A program made the position numbers and the translations under genes. The notes beneath the pieces were generated by a model that was given only the letters and a program-made list of their open reading frames with translations, was not told the origin of the DNA and made no database searches. This document shows, in pieces, positions 16,175 to 25,811 of a stretch of 64,000 nt of DNA (position 1 is the stretch's first letter; every line of letters begins with the position of its first letter). The DNA is taken from assembly GCF_014196765.1 (NCBI RefSeq), contig NZ_JACIEE010000011.1, positions 62,001 to 126,000 on the forward strand, in the 5' to 3' direction. Source of the stretch: Mycoplana azooxidifex. Its GTDB lineage: Bacteria > Pseudomonadota > Alphaproteobacteria > Rhizobiales > Rhizobiaceae.

Positions 16175-16735
16175 TTATGAAAGGAAGGCTCGGGACGTCA
16201 GCGGTGCCGACACCGCGTCCGGACCAAATTCGCCTTCGTTCGTGATCTGCAGGATTTCCTGCAGCTTCTGCCTTGCACGGTTGACGCGACTCTTGATCGT
16301 CCCAAGGGCGCAACCGCTGATCTCAGCTGCCTCTTCATAGGAGAAACCCGACGCACCCACAAGGATGATTGCCTCCCTTTGTTCATCCGGGAGTTGTTCC
16401 AGCGCCCGCTGGAAATCCTGCATGTCGAGCTTGCCGTATTGCGCAGGGTGCTGGGCGAGATTCGCCGTCAGCAGGCCATCGCTGTCCTGCACCTCGCGCC
16501 CGCGCTTGCGCAGCTTGCTGTAGAGTTCGTTGCGAAGGATCGTGAACAGCCACGCCTTCATGTTGGTGCCCATCTCGAACTGCTCCTGCTTGGCCCAGGC
16601 CTTCATGATGGTGTCCTGCACCAGGTCGTCCGCCTCGTGATGGCGACCGACGAGCGAGATGGCGAAGGCTCTCAGACTGGGAAGGATCGAGAGCAACTCG
16701 CGCTTGAAAGTGTTGGCCGGTTCCAATCCGCTCAC
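16175..16735 (-). CDS. ecfG: EcfG/RpoE2 general stress ECF sigma factor
   Basis: 186 residues. Region 2 (about 10-80) has AFAISLVGRHHEADDLVQDTIMKAW and NMKAWLFTILRNELYSKLRK; region 4 (about 115-170) has ALEQLPDEQREAIILV and YEEAAEISGCALGTIKSRVNRAR. This is the ECF15 pattern of alphaproteobacterial EcfG; the Sinorhizobium orthologue is called RpoE2. It directs transcription from GGAAC...CGTT promoters and is held by NepR until PhyR is phosphorylated. It overlaps nepR by 4 bp, and both lie divergent to phyR. Confidence 0.93.
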   Translation of the reverse strand: MSGLEPANTFKRELLSILPSLRAFAISLVGRHHEADDLVQDTIMKAWAKQEQFEMGTNMKAWLFTILRNELYSKLRKRGREVQDSDGLLTANLAQHPAQYGKLDMQDFQRALEQLPDEQREAIILVGASGFSYEEAAEISGCALGTIKSRVNRARQKLQEILQITNEGEFGPDAVSAPLTSRAFLS

Positions 16736-16905
16736 AGATCTTCGCTCCCCACCCGCTGCTTGACGGCGCTCCTCTCCCGCTGCTCGGCAAGGTCGAGCTT
16801 TTCGAGAAGATCGAGGAATTTCTGTGGTATCGGCTCTTCCTGGACGGAAAGATAAAAAGAGCGAAGCTTGTGGGCGATCTGCCCTTCAGTCCCCTCTGGC
16901 GTCAT
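16732..16905 (-). CDS. nepR: Anti-sigma factor NepR
   Basis: 57 residues from the ATG at 16905, the family's usual size; the frame extends to a TTG at 16971 with no family similarity, so that start is less likely. The core HKLRSFYLSVQEEPIPQKFLDLLEKLDLAEQ is the helix-turn-helix-like NepR segment that binds EcfG and, on stress, the sigma-like domain of PhyR. It overlaps the ecfG start by 4 bp. An EcfG-like promoter on the same strand lies at 16988-17012, implying autoregulation. Confidence 0.88.
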   Translation of the reverse strand: MTPEGTEGQIAHKLRSFYLSVQEEPIPQKFLDLLEKLDLAEQRERSAVKQRVGSEDL

Positions 16906-16987
16906 CGGGAATTCTTGTCTTAGCTGTTGTTTCACATCTCTGACTTTCAACTGCTTCCATTGTCCCCACAAGGGAATTCAATACGAG

Positions 16988-17012
16988 AATGCCCTTGTCC
17001 GAAAAAGGTTCC
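16988..17012 (-). promoter_or_regulatory. EcfG-type promoter of nepR-ecfG
   Basis: Read on the minus strand: GGAAC (17012-17008), 16 nt, then CATT (16991-16988). The -35 element and spacing are exact; the -10 differs from CGTT at one base and still satisfies GGAAC-N18-TT. It would start transcription towards nepR-ecfG. Confidence 0.55.
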
Positions 17013-17019
17013 GGTTGGT

Positions 17020-17044
17020 GGAACCAAAATTCGCCGCGCTCGTT
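17020..17044 (+). promoter_or_regulatory. EcfG-type promoter of phyR
   Basis: GGAAC (17020-17024), a 16-nt spacer and CGTT (17041-17044) match the EcfG consensus exactly, 48 bp upstream of the phyR ATG. It is back to back with the nepR promoter, only 7 bp apart, so both arms of the locus can be fired by EcfG. Confidence 0.72.
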
Positions 17045-17092
17045 CTCCGGTTGACCGACAGTTTAGCCGTCCGCATCCCAGGGGAGCATCCG

Positions 17093-17884
17093 ATGCCGAT
17101 TTCCGACCGCATAACGCCTCATCTGCCAAACCTGCGCCGCTACGCCCGCGCGCTCACGGGCACGCAGGCTTCGGGTGACGCCTATGTCGCCGCCACGCTC
17201 GAAGCGATCCTGATGGATCCCGCCGTCTTTGCCAATGTCGATGACGACCGCGTGCGCCTTTTTCGGCTGCTGTCGCGGATGATCTCGTCGCTGCCCGTTT
17301 CCGTCAGCGATTCCGTATCGCTGCGCCCCGGCGCCGGGGCTTCGGTCGATCTCGGCGCGGTCCCGCCCCGCGTCCGCCAGGCGCTTCTCCTGGTGACGAT
17401 GGAGAGCTTCCCGACCACACATGCCGCCGAGATCCTGGAAACCGACGAAGCCGAGGTCCGCGCGCTGCTCGATACCGCCTTCCGCGAGATTGCCGCGCAA
17501 GCCGAGATCGGCATCATGATCATCGAGGATGAACCGCTGATCGCCATGGACCTGGCCGACATGGTCAGCGACATGGGCCATCGCGTGACCGGCATCGCCC
17601 GCACGCAGGCCGAAGCGGAGAAACTGTGGGCCGAGACCAGGCCCGGCCTCATTCTCGCCGACGTCAAGCTCGCCGACGGCAGCTCCGGCATCGACGCCGT
17701 CAACTCCATCCTCGCCCGTACCGACCTGCCCGTCATCTTCATCACCGCCTATCCCGAAAAGCTTCTGACCGGCGAACGCCCGGAACCGGCTTATCTGATC
17801 AGCAAGCCGTTCCATCCCGAGACCGTAAAGGTCCTGATCAACCAGGCGCTGATGACCAAGCAGATCCACGCGGTCGCTGCCTGA
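17093..17884 (+). CDS. phyR: General stress response regulator PhyR
   Basis: 263 residues from the ATG at 17093 (RBS GGGGAG). Residues 1-140 form the sigma-factor-like domain (PHLPNLRRYARALTG, LFRLLSRMISS, PPRVRQALLLVTMESF), and residues 142-255 the receiver domain with IMIIEDEPLIAMDLADMVS, phospho-acceptor Asp190 in LILADVKLADG, ITAYPE and the switch lysine in YLISKPFHP. Phosphorylated PhyR uses its sigma-like half as a decoy for NepR and so frees EcfG. The Sinorhizobium equivalent is RsiB1. A perfect terminator follows the gene. Confidence 0.94.
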   Translation: MPISDRITPHLPNLRRYARALTGTQASGDAYVAATLEAILMDPAVFANVDDDRVRLFRLLSRMISSLPVSVSDSVSLRPGAGASVDLGAVPPRVRQALLLVTMESFPTTHAAEILETDEAEVRALLDTAFREIAAQAEIGIMIIEDEPLIAMDLADMVSDMGHRVTGIARTQAEAEKLWAETRPGLILADVKLADGSSGIDAVNSILARTDLPVIFITAYPEKLLTGERPEPAYLISKPFHPETVKVLINQALMTKQIHAVAA

Positions 17885-17916
17885 CTCGTTTGACCTGTTC
17901 CATTGCAGCGCCCCCT

Positions 17917-17946
17917 AAGGACGAGGCCTCCGCCTCGTCCTTTTTT
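17917..17946 (+). terminator. Rho-independent terminator of phyR
   Basis: An 11-bp perfect stem (AAGGACGAGGC with GCCTCGTCCTT) with loop CTCC is followed directly by a run of six T (17941-17946). It lies 32 bp after the phyR stop. Confidence 0.9.
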
Positions 17947-17981
17947 CGTCTCTGCTGCCGTCACGCGATCTGCCGGTGACA

Positions 17982-18018
17982 AAAAATAAAAGCAGCCAGC
18001 GCGGGGGGCGCTGGCTGC
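17982..18018 (-). terminator. Strong minus-strand terminator downstream of the polyol operon
   Basis: An 11-bp perfect stem, GCAGCCAGCGC at 17992-18002 with GCGCTGGCTGC at 18008-18018, has a 5-nt loop and on the minus strand is followed by TTTTATTTTTT. It is 152 bp beyond the stop of the carbohydrate kinase gene. It could end that operon or the candidate small RNA in between. Confidence 0.85.
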
Positions 18019-18110
18019 CTAAATTCCCGCAAGCCGGAGGGGACACGGCGAGCGGCTATGTTCACCGGCTTCGAGGGCCTCGCACTGGGGGAATGCGCAT
18101 GCCGGTGACA
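17985..18110 (-). ncRNA. Candidate stress-regulated small RNA
   Basis: On the minus strand GGAAC (18142-18138), a 17-nt spacer and GTTT (18120-18117) satisfy the Sinorhizobium RpoE2 pattern GGAAC-N18-TT. A transcript starting near 18110 would run about 125 nt and stop at the strong terminator at 17982-18018. The segment holds no convincing coding frame. The promoter lies inside the space between the carbohydrate kinase stop (18170) and phyR. This is inference from promoter and terminator alone; the terminator may simply serve the upstream operon. Confidence 0.4.
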
Positions 18111-18169
18111 CGGTAAAAACACCGCAGCAGAAAAAAGGTTCCGCACCCTTCTAATTTTTTTCTCACACC

Positions 18170-19753
18170 TCAGACAATTTTTTCCAGCTCGTCGCGGTGG
18201 CGATAAAGTGCCAGGAACCGGCGATACTCGCGATCATAGAACGCGCGCCTGGCAGGATCGGAAGGACGCTCCTCCCCGCCCGGATGCATGGCCTTTCCGG
18301 CTGCTGCGAGGTCCGGATGGAGGCCGCCTGCGACCGAGGCTGCCATCGCCGTTCCGAGCAGCACGGAATCGCTGGTCTTCGGCACCACCACCCGATAGCC
18401 GGTCACGTCGCTGTAGAGTTCCATCAGCAGCGGATTGTGGAGGTGGCCGCCGGTCACGTGCAGGGTCTCCAGCGCGTAGCCGCATTCGCCGAGCTCGTCG
18501 ATCACGCGGCGGATGCCGAGCACGATGGCGACGCAGGTCTTCCAGTATAGCCGGCACAGGCTGTCGAACGTCGCGTCCAGCGACAGGCCGCTGATGACGC
18601 CGAGCCCGTGCGGGTCGGCGAGTGGCGACCGGTTGCCGTGGAAGTCCGGCAGGACGTGCAGCCTTGCTGCGAAATCGTCACCCTCCAAAGCCCGCAGTTC
18701 GCGGATGCGTGTGACGATCCGCTGGTGGGTGGCAGGCGTCGGCTCGCCGCCGGCGCTGTGGAGCCTGACGATATGGTCGAGCAGCCCGCCGGTCACCGAC
18801 TGGCCCCCTTCCACAAGCCAGAGCCCCGGCAGGACGGCCTCATAGTAGGGACCCCACATGCCGAAGCCGAATTTCTTCTCACGCGAAAAGGCGACGACGC
18901 AGCTGGACGTGCCGCCGATCAGCGCCAGTTGGCGTTCGAGCGCGCGCGGTTCGCCGGCGAACTGGCCAAGCACCCCCAGCGTCCCGGCATAGGCGTCGAT
19001 CATGCCGGCGGCGACGACGCAGCCGGTTTCGAGCCCGAGTTCGGCTGCGGCCCGTTCGCTCAAGTGTCCAACCGGCGCCCCGACCGGGATCGTCTCGTTC
19101 GGCAGCGTCCCGCGCTTGCGCAGGTCCGGCAGCCCGATCCGGTCGAGGAAGTCCTCCCGCCAGCCGTCCTGTTCATGCGCCAGGTAGTTCCACTTCGAGG
19201 TGATGGTACAGCGCGAGCGGCCCGTCGAGCCAGTCGCCTTCCAGGTCATGAAGTCGGCGAGGTCGAAGAAATAGCCGGCGCTGGCCCACTGCTCCGGCTG
19301 GTGGCGCTTCAGCCACATCAGCTTCGGCATCTGCATTTCCGGCGACATGACCTTGCCGGAGTGGTCGAGCACCGGATGCTGCGTGGCCGTGCAGAAATCG
19401 GCCTCGTCGAGCGCACGGTGATCAAGCCAGACGATCGTGTCCCAGCGCCGGTCCTCGCCGCCCGAGACGGCGAGTTGGCTGCCCTCGCGGTCGCGCACGA
19501 CGAGCGAACAGGTCGCGTCGAAGCCGAGCGCCGCCACCCTTTCCGCAGCCGTGCCGGCCGCCGCGCAGGCCGCGCGTACCGCCCCGCATACCGCTCTCCA
19601 GATGTCTTCCGAATCGTGCTCGGCGACGTTTTCCCGCGGCCGGTTCATCGCGATCGGCTGCTCGGCGCGCTCGAGCAGGGCGCCGGCCCGATCGAAGACG
19701 CCGGCACGGGCGCTTCCGGTCCCGATGTCGACCGCAACGATCAGATCACGCAT
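18170..19753 (-). CDS. FGGY-family carbohydrate (pentulose) kinase
   Basis: 527 residues from the ATG at 19753; the frame extends upstream into the HAD gene. The N-terminal ATPase half has VAVDIGTGSARAGVFD, the FGGY substrate motifs GFDATCSLVV and WLDHRA (catalytic aspartate), and the C-terminal half has GGTSSCVVAF and the adenosine segment HVTGGHLHNPLLMELYSDV. The pattern fits the ribulokinase-like FGGY group rather than xylulokinase proper. As the last gene of the smo-mtlK operon, 4 bp after the HAD gene, it probably phosphorylates a ketose from polyol oxidation. The substrate is inferred. Confidence 0.82.
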   Translation of the reverse strand: MRDLIVAVDIGTGSARAGVFDRAGALLERAEQPIAMNRPRENVAEHDSEDIWRAVCGAVRAACAAAGTAAERVAALGFDATCSLVVRDREGSQLAVSGGEDRRWDTIVWLDHRALDEADFCTATQHPVLDHSGKVMSPEMQMPKLMWLKRHQPEQWASAGYFFDLADFMTWKATGSTGRSRCTITSKWNYLAHEQDGWREDFLDRIGLPDLRKRGTLPNETIPVGAPVGHLSERAAAELGLETGCVVAAGMIDAYAGTLGVLGQFAGEPRALERQLALIGGTSSCVVAFSREKKFGFGMWGPYYEAVLPGLWLVEGGQSVTGGLLDHIVRLHSAGGEPTPATHQRIVTRIRELRALEGDDFAARLHVLPDFHGNRSPLADPHGLGVISGLSLDATFDSLCRLYWKTCVAIVLGIRRVIDELGECGYALETLHVTGGHLHNPLLMELYSDVTGYRVVVPKTSDSVLLGTAMAASVAGGLHPDLAAAGKAMHPGGEERPSDPARRAFYDREYRRFLALYRHRDELEKIV

Positions 19754-19757
19754 GAAA

Positions 19758-20444
19758 TCATGTTCCCGTCGGCTGTGCGTTGCCGACAAACTGGAGCAAA
19801 TCCCGCATGTCGTCAAACAGGACGTCGGGTCTCAGGACGGAGAGCGCGTCGCGATGCCGGCTGGTCCTTGCGTGCGATCCCCCGGCAAAGGCGCAGACCC
19901 GCATGCCGGCCGCCTGCGCTGCCATCACGCCGGCGGGGCTGTCCTCGACGACGACGCAGGCGTCGGGCGAGACCCCCATGGCGCCGCTCGCATGCAGGAA
20001 CAGGTCCGGCGCAGGCTTGCCGTTACGCACCATGCTGGCGGAAAAGATATGCGGCTCGAAGCAGTCGATCAGCCCCGTCACGGACAGCGACAGGCGGATG
20101 CGCTCGGGCTGGCTGGAGGAGGCGACGCAGCAGGAGACCGGCAGCGCCTCGACCACCCGGCGGATGCCCTCGATCGGCTGCAGTTCCTCGCGGAAGCGCG
20201 CATAGAGCGTCTTGCGCATGCCTTCGAGAAAGTGATCGTCGACCGCCAGGCCGTACTCGTCGTGCAGGATCTCCGACATGGTCTTCAGGCTCTTGCCGAG
20301 GAAGCGTTCGGCCGCCTCGTCCGCGCCCATGCTGACGCCCGCGACGTCGAGCGCCTCGACGAGAACGGCCAGAGAGATCGGCTCGCTGTCGACGAGAACG
20401 CCGTCGCAATCGAAAATCACCAGTTCGACCGGACCTGCCGCCAT
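19758..20444 (-). CDS. HAD-superfamily hydrolase (beta-phosphoglucomutase-like)
   Basis: 228 residues from the ATG at 20444. HAD motif I is VIFDCDGVLVDSEP (nucleophile and general acid aspartates), motif II is CVASSSQPERIR, motif III the lysine in NGKPAPDLFL and motif IV VVVEDSPAGVMAA. The C1-type helical cap between residues 20 and 85 resembles phosphoglycolate or sugar-phosphate phosphatases. It lies between mtlK and the FGGY kinase in a tightly packed operon, so it probably acts on a sugar phosphate of the polyol pathway. Confidence 0.85.
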   Translation of the reverse strand: MAAGPVELVIFDCDGVLVDSEPISLAVLVEALDVAGVSMGADEAAERFLGKSLKTMSEILHDEYGLAVDDHFLEGMRKTLYARFREELQPIEGIRRVVEALPVSCCVASSSQPERIRLSLSVTGLIDCFEPHIFSASMVRNGKPAPDLFLHASGAMGVSPDACVVVEDSPAGVMAAQAAGMRVCAFAGGSHARTSRHRDALSVLRPDVLFDDMRDLLQFVGNAQPTGT

Positions 20445-20494
20445 CGTCTCAAAACCCACTTCCGGCCGCGGATGCGGCGTACCGTTGCGCGGCC

Positions 20495-21979
20495 TCAGTC
20501 CGCGAGCTTGTCGTCGAGATAGAGCCGCAGCGTCTGGCGCGTCCCCTTCTCCCACAGGGTCGCAAGCGCCCTGGCGAATCGCCGACGGAACAGCTCCGAG
20601 GCCGCAACCTCGCCGAAGATGTCGGAAAGCGCAAGGAAGGCGGCCGGGTCGTCCTTGGCCTTCAACGCCGCCGCCTGCAGCCGCTCGGCGTTCGCATCGT
20701 TGAAGACGATCGCCTTGCCGCTGTCGGAGGTGCCTGCGAAATAGCGGCACCACAGCGCCGAGACGAGCGACAGGCCGACCACGTCCTCGCCGCGCCCCAA
20801 CCGGTCCGCGGTCGAGGGAAGAATGAACTTCGGCTGGCGGTTGGAGCCGTCCTGCGCCAGCCGCGGGATCGTGTCGCCGATCTTCGGGTTGGAGAAGCGC
20901 TTCTCGATGAGCGTGAAGTAGTCGCCGAGATCGGTATCCGGCACCGGCGGGATCACCGGGATGATCTCCTCCTTCTCCAGCTTGGCGAGAAAGGCACGGA
21001 TATCGTCGTCCTCCATCGCCTCATGGACGAAATGGATGTCGAGCAGCGCCGCCGGATAGGCGATCGCCGCGTGGCCGCCGTTGAGAATGCGGATCTTCAT
21101 GTGCTCGTAGGGCGCGACGTCGGGCACGAACTGCACGCCCACCGTCTCCAGCGCCGGCCGCCCCTGCGGGAACTTGTCCTCCAGCACCCACTGCTTGAAT
21201 TCCTCGCAGAACACCGGCCACTGGTCGTCGATCCCGTATTCGTCGGCGACGATCCCGATCTCGCGCGGCCCGGTCGCCGGCGTGATCCGGTCCACCATCC
21301 CGTTCGGAAAGGCCACGTTGGCGTCGATCCAATCGGCAAAATCCAGGTCGGAGAGTCGAGCGAGGCCGGAGATGGCGGCGTGCGTGACCTCGCCGTTGCC
21401 GGGGATGTTATCGCAGGACATGATGGTGAAGGGAGCGATGCCCTTGTCCCGGCGCGCCTTCAGCCCGGCGAGGATGAGGCCGAACACGGTCTTCGGATCG
21501 TCCGGGTTCTCGCCGTCCGCAGCGATCGCCGGATGGGCCGGGTTGAACACGCCCGAGGCCGGATCGATGAAATAGCCGCCCTCGGTGATCGTCAGCGAGA
21601 CGATGCGGATGGCGGGATCGGCGAGCTGGGCGACGACGGCCGCCACGTCGCCGGGCTTGAGGTAGTCGATCATCGCCCCGGTCACATGCGCGCCGGTGCG
21701 GCTGTTGTCCTGCTCGACCACCGTCGTCAGATAGTCCTGGCCGGCGAGCTTGGCCCGCATCGCCTCGTCGGAGGGGAGCACGCCGGCGCCGATGATGGCC
21801 CAGTCGTGGTCGCGGCCGGCGTTGAACAGGTCGTCGAGATAGACCGCCTGGTGCGCCCGGTGGAAATTGCCGACACCGAAGTGGACGATACCCGCCTTCA
21901 GTGCCGATCGCGGATAGGAGGGGACGCCCGCGGTGTTCTTCACCGTTTCGAGATTTTCCAGCGACAGTTTGATGGTCAT
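20495..21979 (-). CDS. mtlK: Mannitol 2-dehydrogenase
   Basis: 494 residues from the ATG at 21979 behind GGAAGGAAA; a longer frame exists upstream but lacks family similarity. It is a long-chain polyol dehydrogenase: GIVHFGVGNFHRAHQAVYLDDL near residue 28 (NAD binding), the central DNIPGNGEV, FPNGMVDRITPAT, and the catalytic-lysine region EEFKQWVLED, then KIRILNGGHAAIAYPA. It oxidises D-mannitol (and often D-arabinitol) to the ketose with NAD. In rhizobia it is transcribed with smoEFGKS, as here. Confidence 0.92.
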   Translation of the reverse strand: MTIKLSLENLETVKNTAGVPSYPRSALKAGIVHFGVGNFHRAHQAVYLDDLFNAGRDHDWAIIGAGVLPSDEAMRAKLAGQDYLTTVVEQDNSRTGAHVTGAMIDYLKPGDVAAVVAQLADPAIRIVSLTITEGGYFIDPASGVFNPAHPAIAADGENPDDPKTVFGLILAGLKARRDKGIAPFTIMSCDNIPGNGEVTHAAISGLARLSDLDFADWIDANVAFPNGMVDRITPATGPREIGIVADEYGIDDQWPVFCEEFKQWVLEDKFPQGRPALETVGVQFVPDVAPYEHMKIRILNGGHAAIAYPAALLDIHFVHEAMEDDDIRAFLAKLEKEEIIPVIPPVPDTDLGDYFTLIEKRFSNPKIGDTIPRLAQDGSNRQPKFILPSTADRLGRGEDVVGLSLVSALWCRYFAGTSDSGKAIVFNDANAERLQAAALKAKDDPAAFLALSDIFGEVAASELFRRRFARALATLWEKGTRQTLRLYLDDKLAD

Positions 21980-22121
21980 GGTCGTTTCCTTCCGGTCACG
22001 CGCGGGCCCGGCCCGCATCCGGGGCGCTGGGCGCAAGCTTGTCTCCGCCGGCGCCCGCCATCGGCGGCCATCGGCTCTCCTTCATCGCATCGGCTGCCGC
22101 GGCAAGGGCGGCAAAGCCTTG

Positions 22122-22895
22122 TCAGCTCATCCAGTTGCCGCCGTCGACATTGTAGGTCTGTGCTACGACGTAGTCGCTCTCCGCCGAGGCGAGGAAGATC
22201 GCCATGCCGGTGAGGTCTGCCGCCGTCCCCATCCGGCCGAACGGCACCTCCTGCCCGACCAGTTTTTTCTTCTCGCCGAGCGGCCGGTTCTCGTATTTGG
22301 CGAAGAGCGCATCGACGCCGTCCCAGTGCTCGCCATCGACGACGCCGGGCGCGATCGCATTGACGTTGATGCGGTGCCTGATCAGGTTCTGCCCGGCCGA
22401 CTGGGTCAGGCTGATGACGGCCGCCTTGGTGGCGCAGTAGACGGCGACGAGCGCTTCGCCGCGCCGGCCGGCCTGGCTCGCCATGTTGATGATCTTGCCG
22501 CCGCGTCCCTGCGCGATCATCTGTTTTGCCACCGCCTGCATCGTGAACAGCGTGCCGGCGACATTGATCGAAAACAGCCGGTCGTAGCTCTCGCGGGTGA
22601 TCTCGACGATCGGCGCGAGGTCGAACAGGGCAGCATTGTTGATCAGGATGTCGATGCCGCCGGCTTCAGTCACGCAGGCGCCGACCGCATCGTCGATCGA
22701 CTGCTGGCTGGTGACGTCCATCTGCACCGCATAGGCGGCAGCGCCGATCTCGCCCGCGGTCTGCCGCGCCCGCTCGATATTGATGTCGGCGATCGCAACC
22801 CGTGCGCCCTCGCGCACATAGGCCTCGGCGAAGGCGCGGCCGATCCCGCGCGCCGAACCGGTGATCAGCGCACTCTTTCCATCCAGTCTCTTCAT
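22122..22895 (-). CDS. smoS: Sorbitol dehydrogenase SmoS (short-chain dehydrogenase)
   Basis: 257 residues from the ATG at 22895, the length of known SmoS; an in-frame GTG at 22910 is less likely. The SDR signature is complete: cofactor loop TGSARGIGRAFAEAY, NNAALFD, catalytic Ser-Tyr-Lys in NMASQAGRRGEALVAVYCATKAA, and NVNAIAPGVVDGEHWDGVD. The product oxidises D-sorbitol to fructose and galactitol to tagatose in relatives. It follows smoK by 11 bp in the polyol operon. Confidence 0.92.
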   Translation of the reverse strand: MKRLDGKSALITGSARGIGRAFAEAYVREGARVAIADINIERARQTAGEIGAAAYAVQMDVTSQQSIDDAVGACVTEAGGIDILINNAALFDLAPIVEITRESYDRLFSINVAGTLFTMQAVAKQMIAQGRGGKIINMASQAGRRGEALVAVYCATKAAVISLTQSAGQNLIRHRINVNAIAPGVVDGEHWDGVDALFAKYENRPLGEKKKLVGQEVPFGRMGTAADLTGMAIFLASAESDYVVAQTYNVDGGNWMS

Positions 22896-22906
22896 CGCAG
22901 TTCCAG

Positions 22907-23908
<1,002 letters not shown>

Positions 23909-23919
23909 GGATCGTGCCC

Positions 23920-24744
23920 TTACTTAACCGCGCCGAAGGTGAGGCCGCGAACGAGTTGCTTCTGGCTGAACCAGCCGAGGATGAGGATCGGCGCGATCGC
24001 CATGGTGGAGGCCGCCGAGAGTTTTGCCCAGAACAGGCCCTGCGGCGAGGAGAAGGAGGCGATGAAGGCCGTCAGCGGCGCCGCGTTGGTGGTCGTCAAC
24101 TGGATCGTCCAGAAGGCCTCGTTCCAGGCAAGGATGATGTTGAGCAGCAGCGTCGAGGCGATGCCCGGCACCGCCATCGGCGTCAGCACGTAGACGATCT
24201 CCTTCCACAGCGAGGCGCCGTCCATCCGGGCCGCCTCGAGGATCTCGCCGGGGATCTCGCGGAAGTAGGTGTAGAGCATCCACACGACGATCGGCAGGTT
24301 GATCAGCGTCAGCATCACGGTCAGGCCGATGTGGGTATCGAGCAGGCCGAAATTACGGAACAGGATGAAGATCGGGATCAGCACCGCCACCGCCGGCATC
24401 ATCTTGGTGGACAGCATCCACATCAGGATGTCCTTCGTCCGCTTGGTCGGCGAGAACGCCATCGACCAGGCGGCGGGGATGGCGAACAGCAGCGCCAGGA
24501 TGGTCGAGCCGATCGACAGCACCACCGAGTTCATGAACGGCTTGAAGTAATCCCGCTGCGTCTGCACCGTGATGTAGTTCTCGAACGTGCCGGACGGGAT
24601 CAGGCTGAAGCCGGCGATCGCCTCCGGCTCCGTCTTCAGGCTGGTGATGAAGGCATAGAGGATCGGAAAGAAGATCAGCAGCGCCACGACCCACGCGGCG
24701 ATGGTCCAGCCGATCTTGCTTCCTCTGGAAACGGTACGGGCCAT
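23920..24744 (-). CDS. smoG: Polyol ABC transporter permease SmoG
   Basis: 274 residues, six predicted membrane helices, MalG-like. The first helix is [26 protein letters not shown]; the EAA loop with [25 protein letters not shown] near residue 180 docks on SmoK. It forms the polyol channel with SmoF. It lies 9 bp downstream of smoF. Confidence 0.92.
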   Translation of the reverse strand: MARTVSRGSKIGWTIAAWVVALLIFFPILYAFITSLKTEPEAIAGFSLIPSGTFENYITVQTQRDYFKPFMNSVVLSIGSTILALLFAIPAAWSMAFSPTKRTKDILMWMLSTKMMPAVAVLIPIFILFRNFGLLDTHIGLTVMLTLINLPIVVWMLYTYFREIPGEILEAARMDGASLWKEIVYVLTPMAVPGIASTLLLNIILAWNEAFWTIQLTTTNAAPLTAFIASFSSPQGLFWAKLSAASTMAIAPILILGWFSQKQLVRGLTFGAVK

Positions 24745-24753
24745 GATCTTCTC

Positions 24754-25626
24754 CTATCGGTCCAGGTTTCTGCCGACGGCGCGCATCAGGAAGATGGCGA
24801 CGAAATTGGCGAGCACGACGGCGATGATGCCGCCGGCAGCGCCGCCGCCGACGTCATAGCCGAGACGCGCGGTGCGGTAGATCAGGAAGGTGAGGTTGGT
24901 GGAGGCATAGCCCGGGCCGCCGTTTGTGGTGACCAGGATTTCCGCATAGATGCCGAGCAGGAAGATCGTCTGGATCAGGATGACGACGGTGATCGCGCGC
25001 GAAATATGCGGCAGCGTCAGGTAGATGAAGCGGTTGAACGCATTGGCCCCGTCCATCTCGGCCGCTTCCTTCTGCTCGCTGTCCAGCGACTGCAGCGCGG
25101 TGAGCAGGATCAGCGTGGCGAACGGCAGCCACTGCCAGGCGACGATGATGATGATCGCAAAGAGCGGGTAATGCGCGAACCAGTCGATCGGCTGGAAGCC
25201 GAAGAAGCGCGCGAGATCCGCCAGCACCCCGTAGCTCGGGTGCATGATCATGTTCTTCCACACGAGTGCTGCGACCGGCGGCATGACGAAGAAGGGCGAG
25301 ATCACCAGGATGCGGACGATCCCCTGGCCGAAGATCGGCTGGTCGATCAGAAGCGCGATCGCGACGCCGCCGACCACGGTGATGAGCAGCACGCCGAGCA
25401 CCAGCACGAGCGTGTTCCAGATCGACTGGAAGAAGGCCGGATCGGTGTAGAAATAGACGAAGTTGGAGAAGCCCACAAAGCTGACGTTCTGTGGCGTCAG
25501 CAGGTTGTAGTTCTGGAACGAGTACCACAGCGTCATCGCCAGCGGCACGACCATCCACACCAGGAGAACGATGACGGCGGGTGCCATCATCAGGCGTGCC
25601 AACGACTTGGTATTCTGCGTTGCCAT
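24754..25626 (-). CDS. smoF: Polyol ABC transporter permease SmoF
   Basis: 290 residues from the ATG at 25626 with a GGAGGG ribosome binding site just upstream; the in-frame extension to 25665 is discounted. MalF-like permease with six helices and the EAA loop KEAAEMDGANAFNRFIYLTLPHI near residue 200. It pairs with SmoG. It is separated from smoE by 185 bp that contain a stable hairpin, which usually keeps the binding protein in excess over the membrane parts. Confidence 0.92.
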   Translation of the reverse strand: MATQNTKSLARLMMAPAVIVLLVWMVVPLAMTLWYSFQNYNLLTPQNVSFVGFSNFVYFYTDPAFFQSIWNTLVLVLGVLLITVVGGVAIALLIDQPIFGQGIVRILVISPFFVMPPVAALVWKNMIMHPSYGVLADLARFFGFQPIDWFAHYPLFAIIIIVAWQWLPFATLILLTALQSLDSEQKEAAEMDGANAFNRFIYLTLPHISRAITVVILIQTIFLLGIYAEILVTTNGGPGYASTNLTFLIYRTARLGYDVGGGAAGGIIAVVLANFVAIFLMRAVGRNLDR

Positions 25627-25767
25627 CTTGAACGACCCTCCCTGGAGCCAGCGTGGCCGATGCACCGCGTGAGGCGGGGACGACTGCGTGGCAGTTCGCG
25701 TTTCTTGTTATCTGACGCCCGGCGGACATCGGCAGGCAAAGGGCCGCCCCCTCCCAGTGGGCGGGCC

Positions 25768-25787
25768 GCCCGGTCCGAAGACCGGAC
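25768..25787 (-). other. Intercistronic hairpin between smoE and smoF
   Basis: On the transcript strand CCGGTC and GACCGG close a UUCG tetraloop, extended by further pairs on both sides (25768-25787); another GC-rich inverted segment lies directly 3'. No T run follows, so it is not a full terminator. It fits the mRNA-stabilising hairpins found after binding-protein genes. Confidence 0.5.
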
Positions 25788-25811
25788 AGCCCATGCTTCT
25801 CGGGAGGAAGC

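Noticed and set aside
17961-18146. A 61-codon minus-strand frame in the phyR-kinase gap
   Set aside because: Its start lies at the -35 element of the predicted promoter and its end runs through the terminator stem. There is no family or ribosome binding site, so a non-coding RNA fits better.
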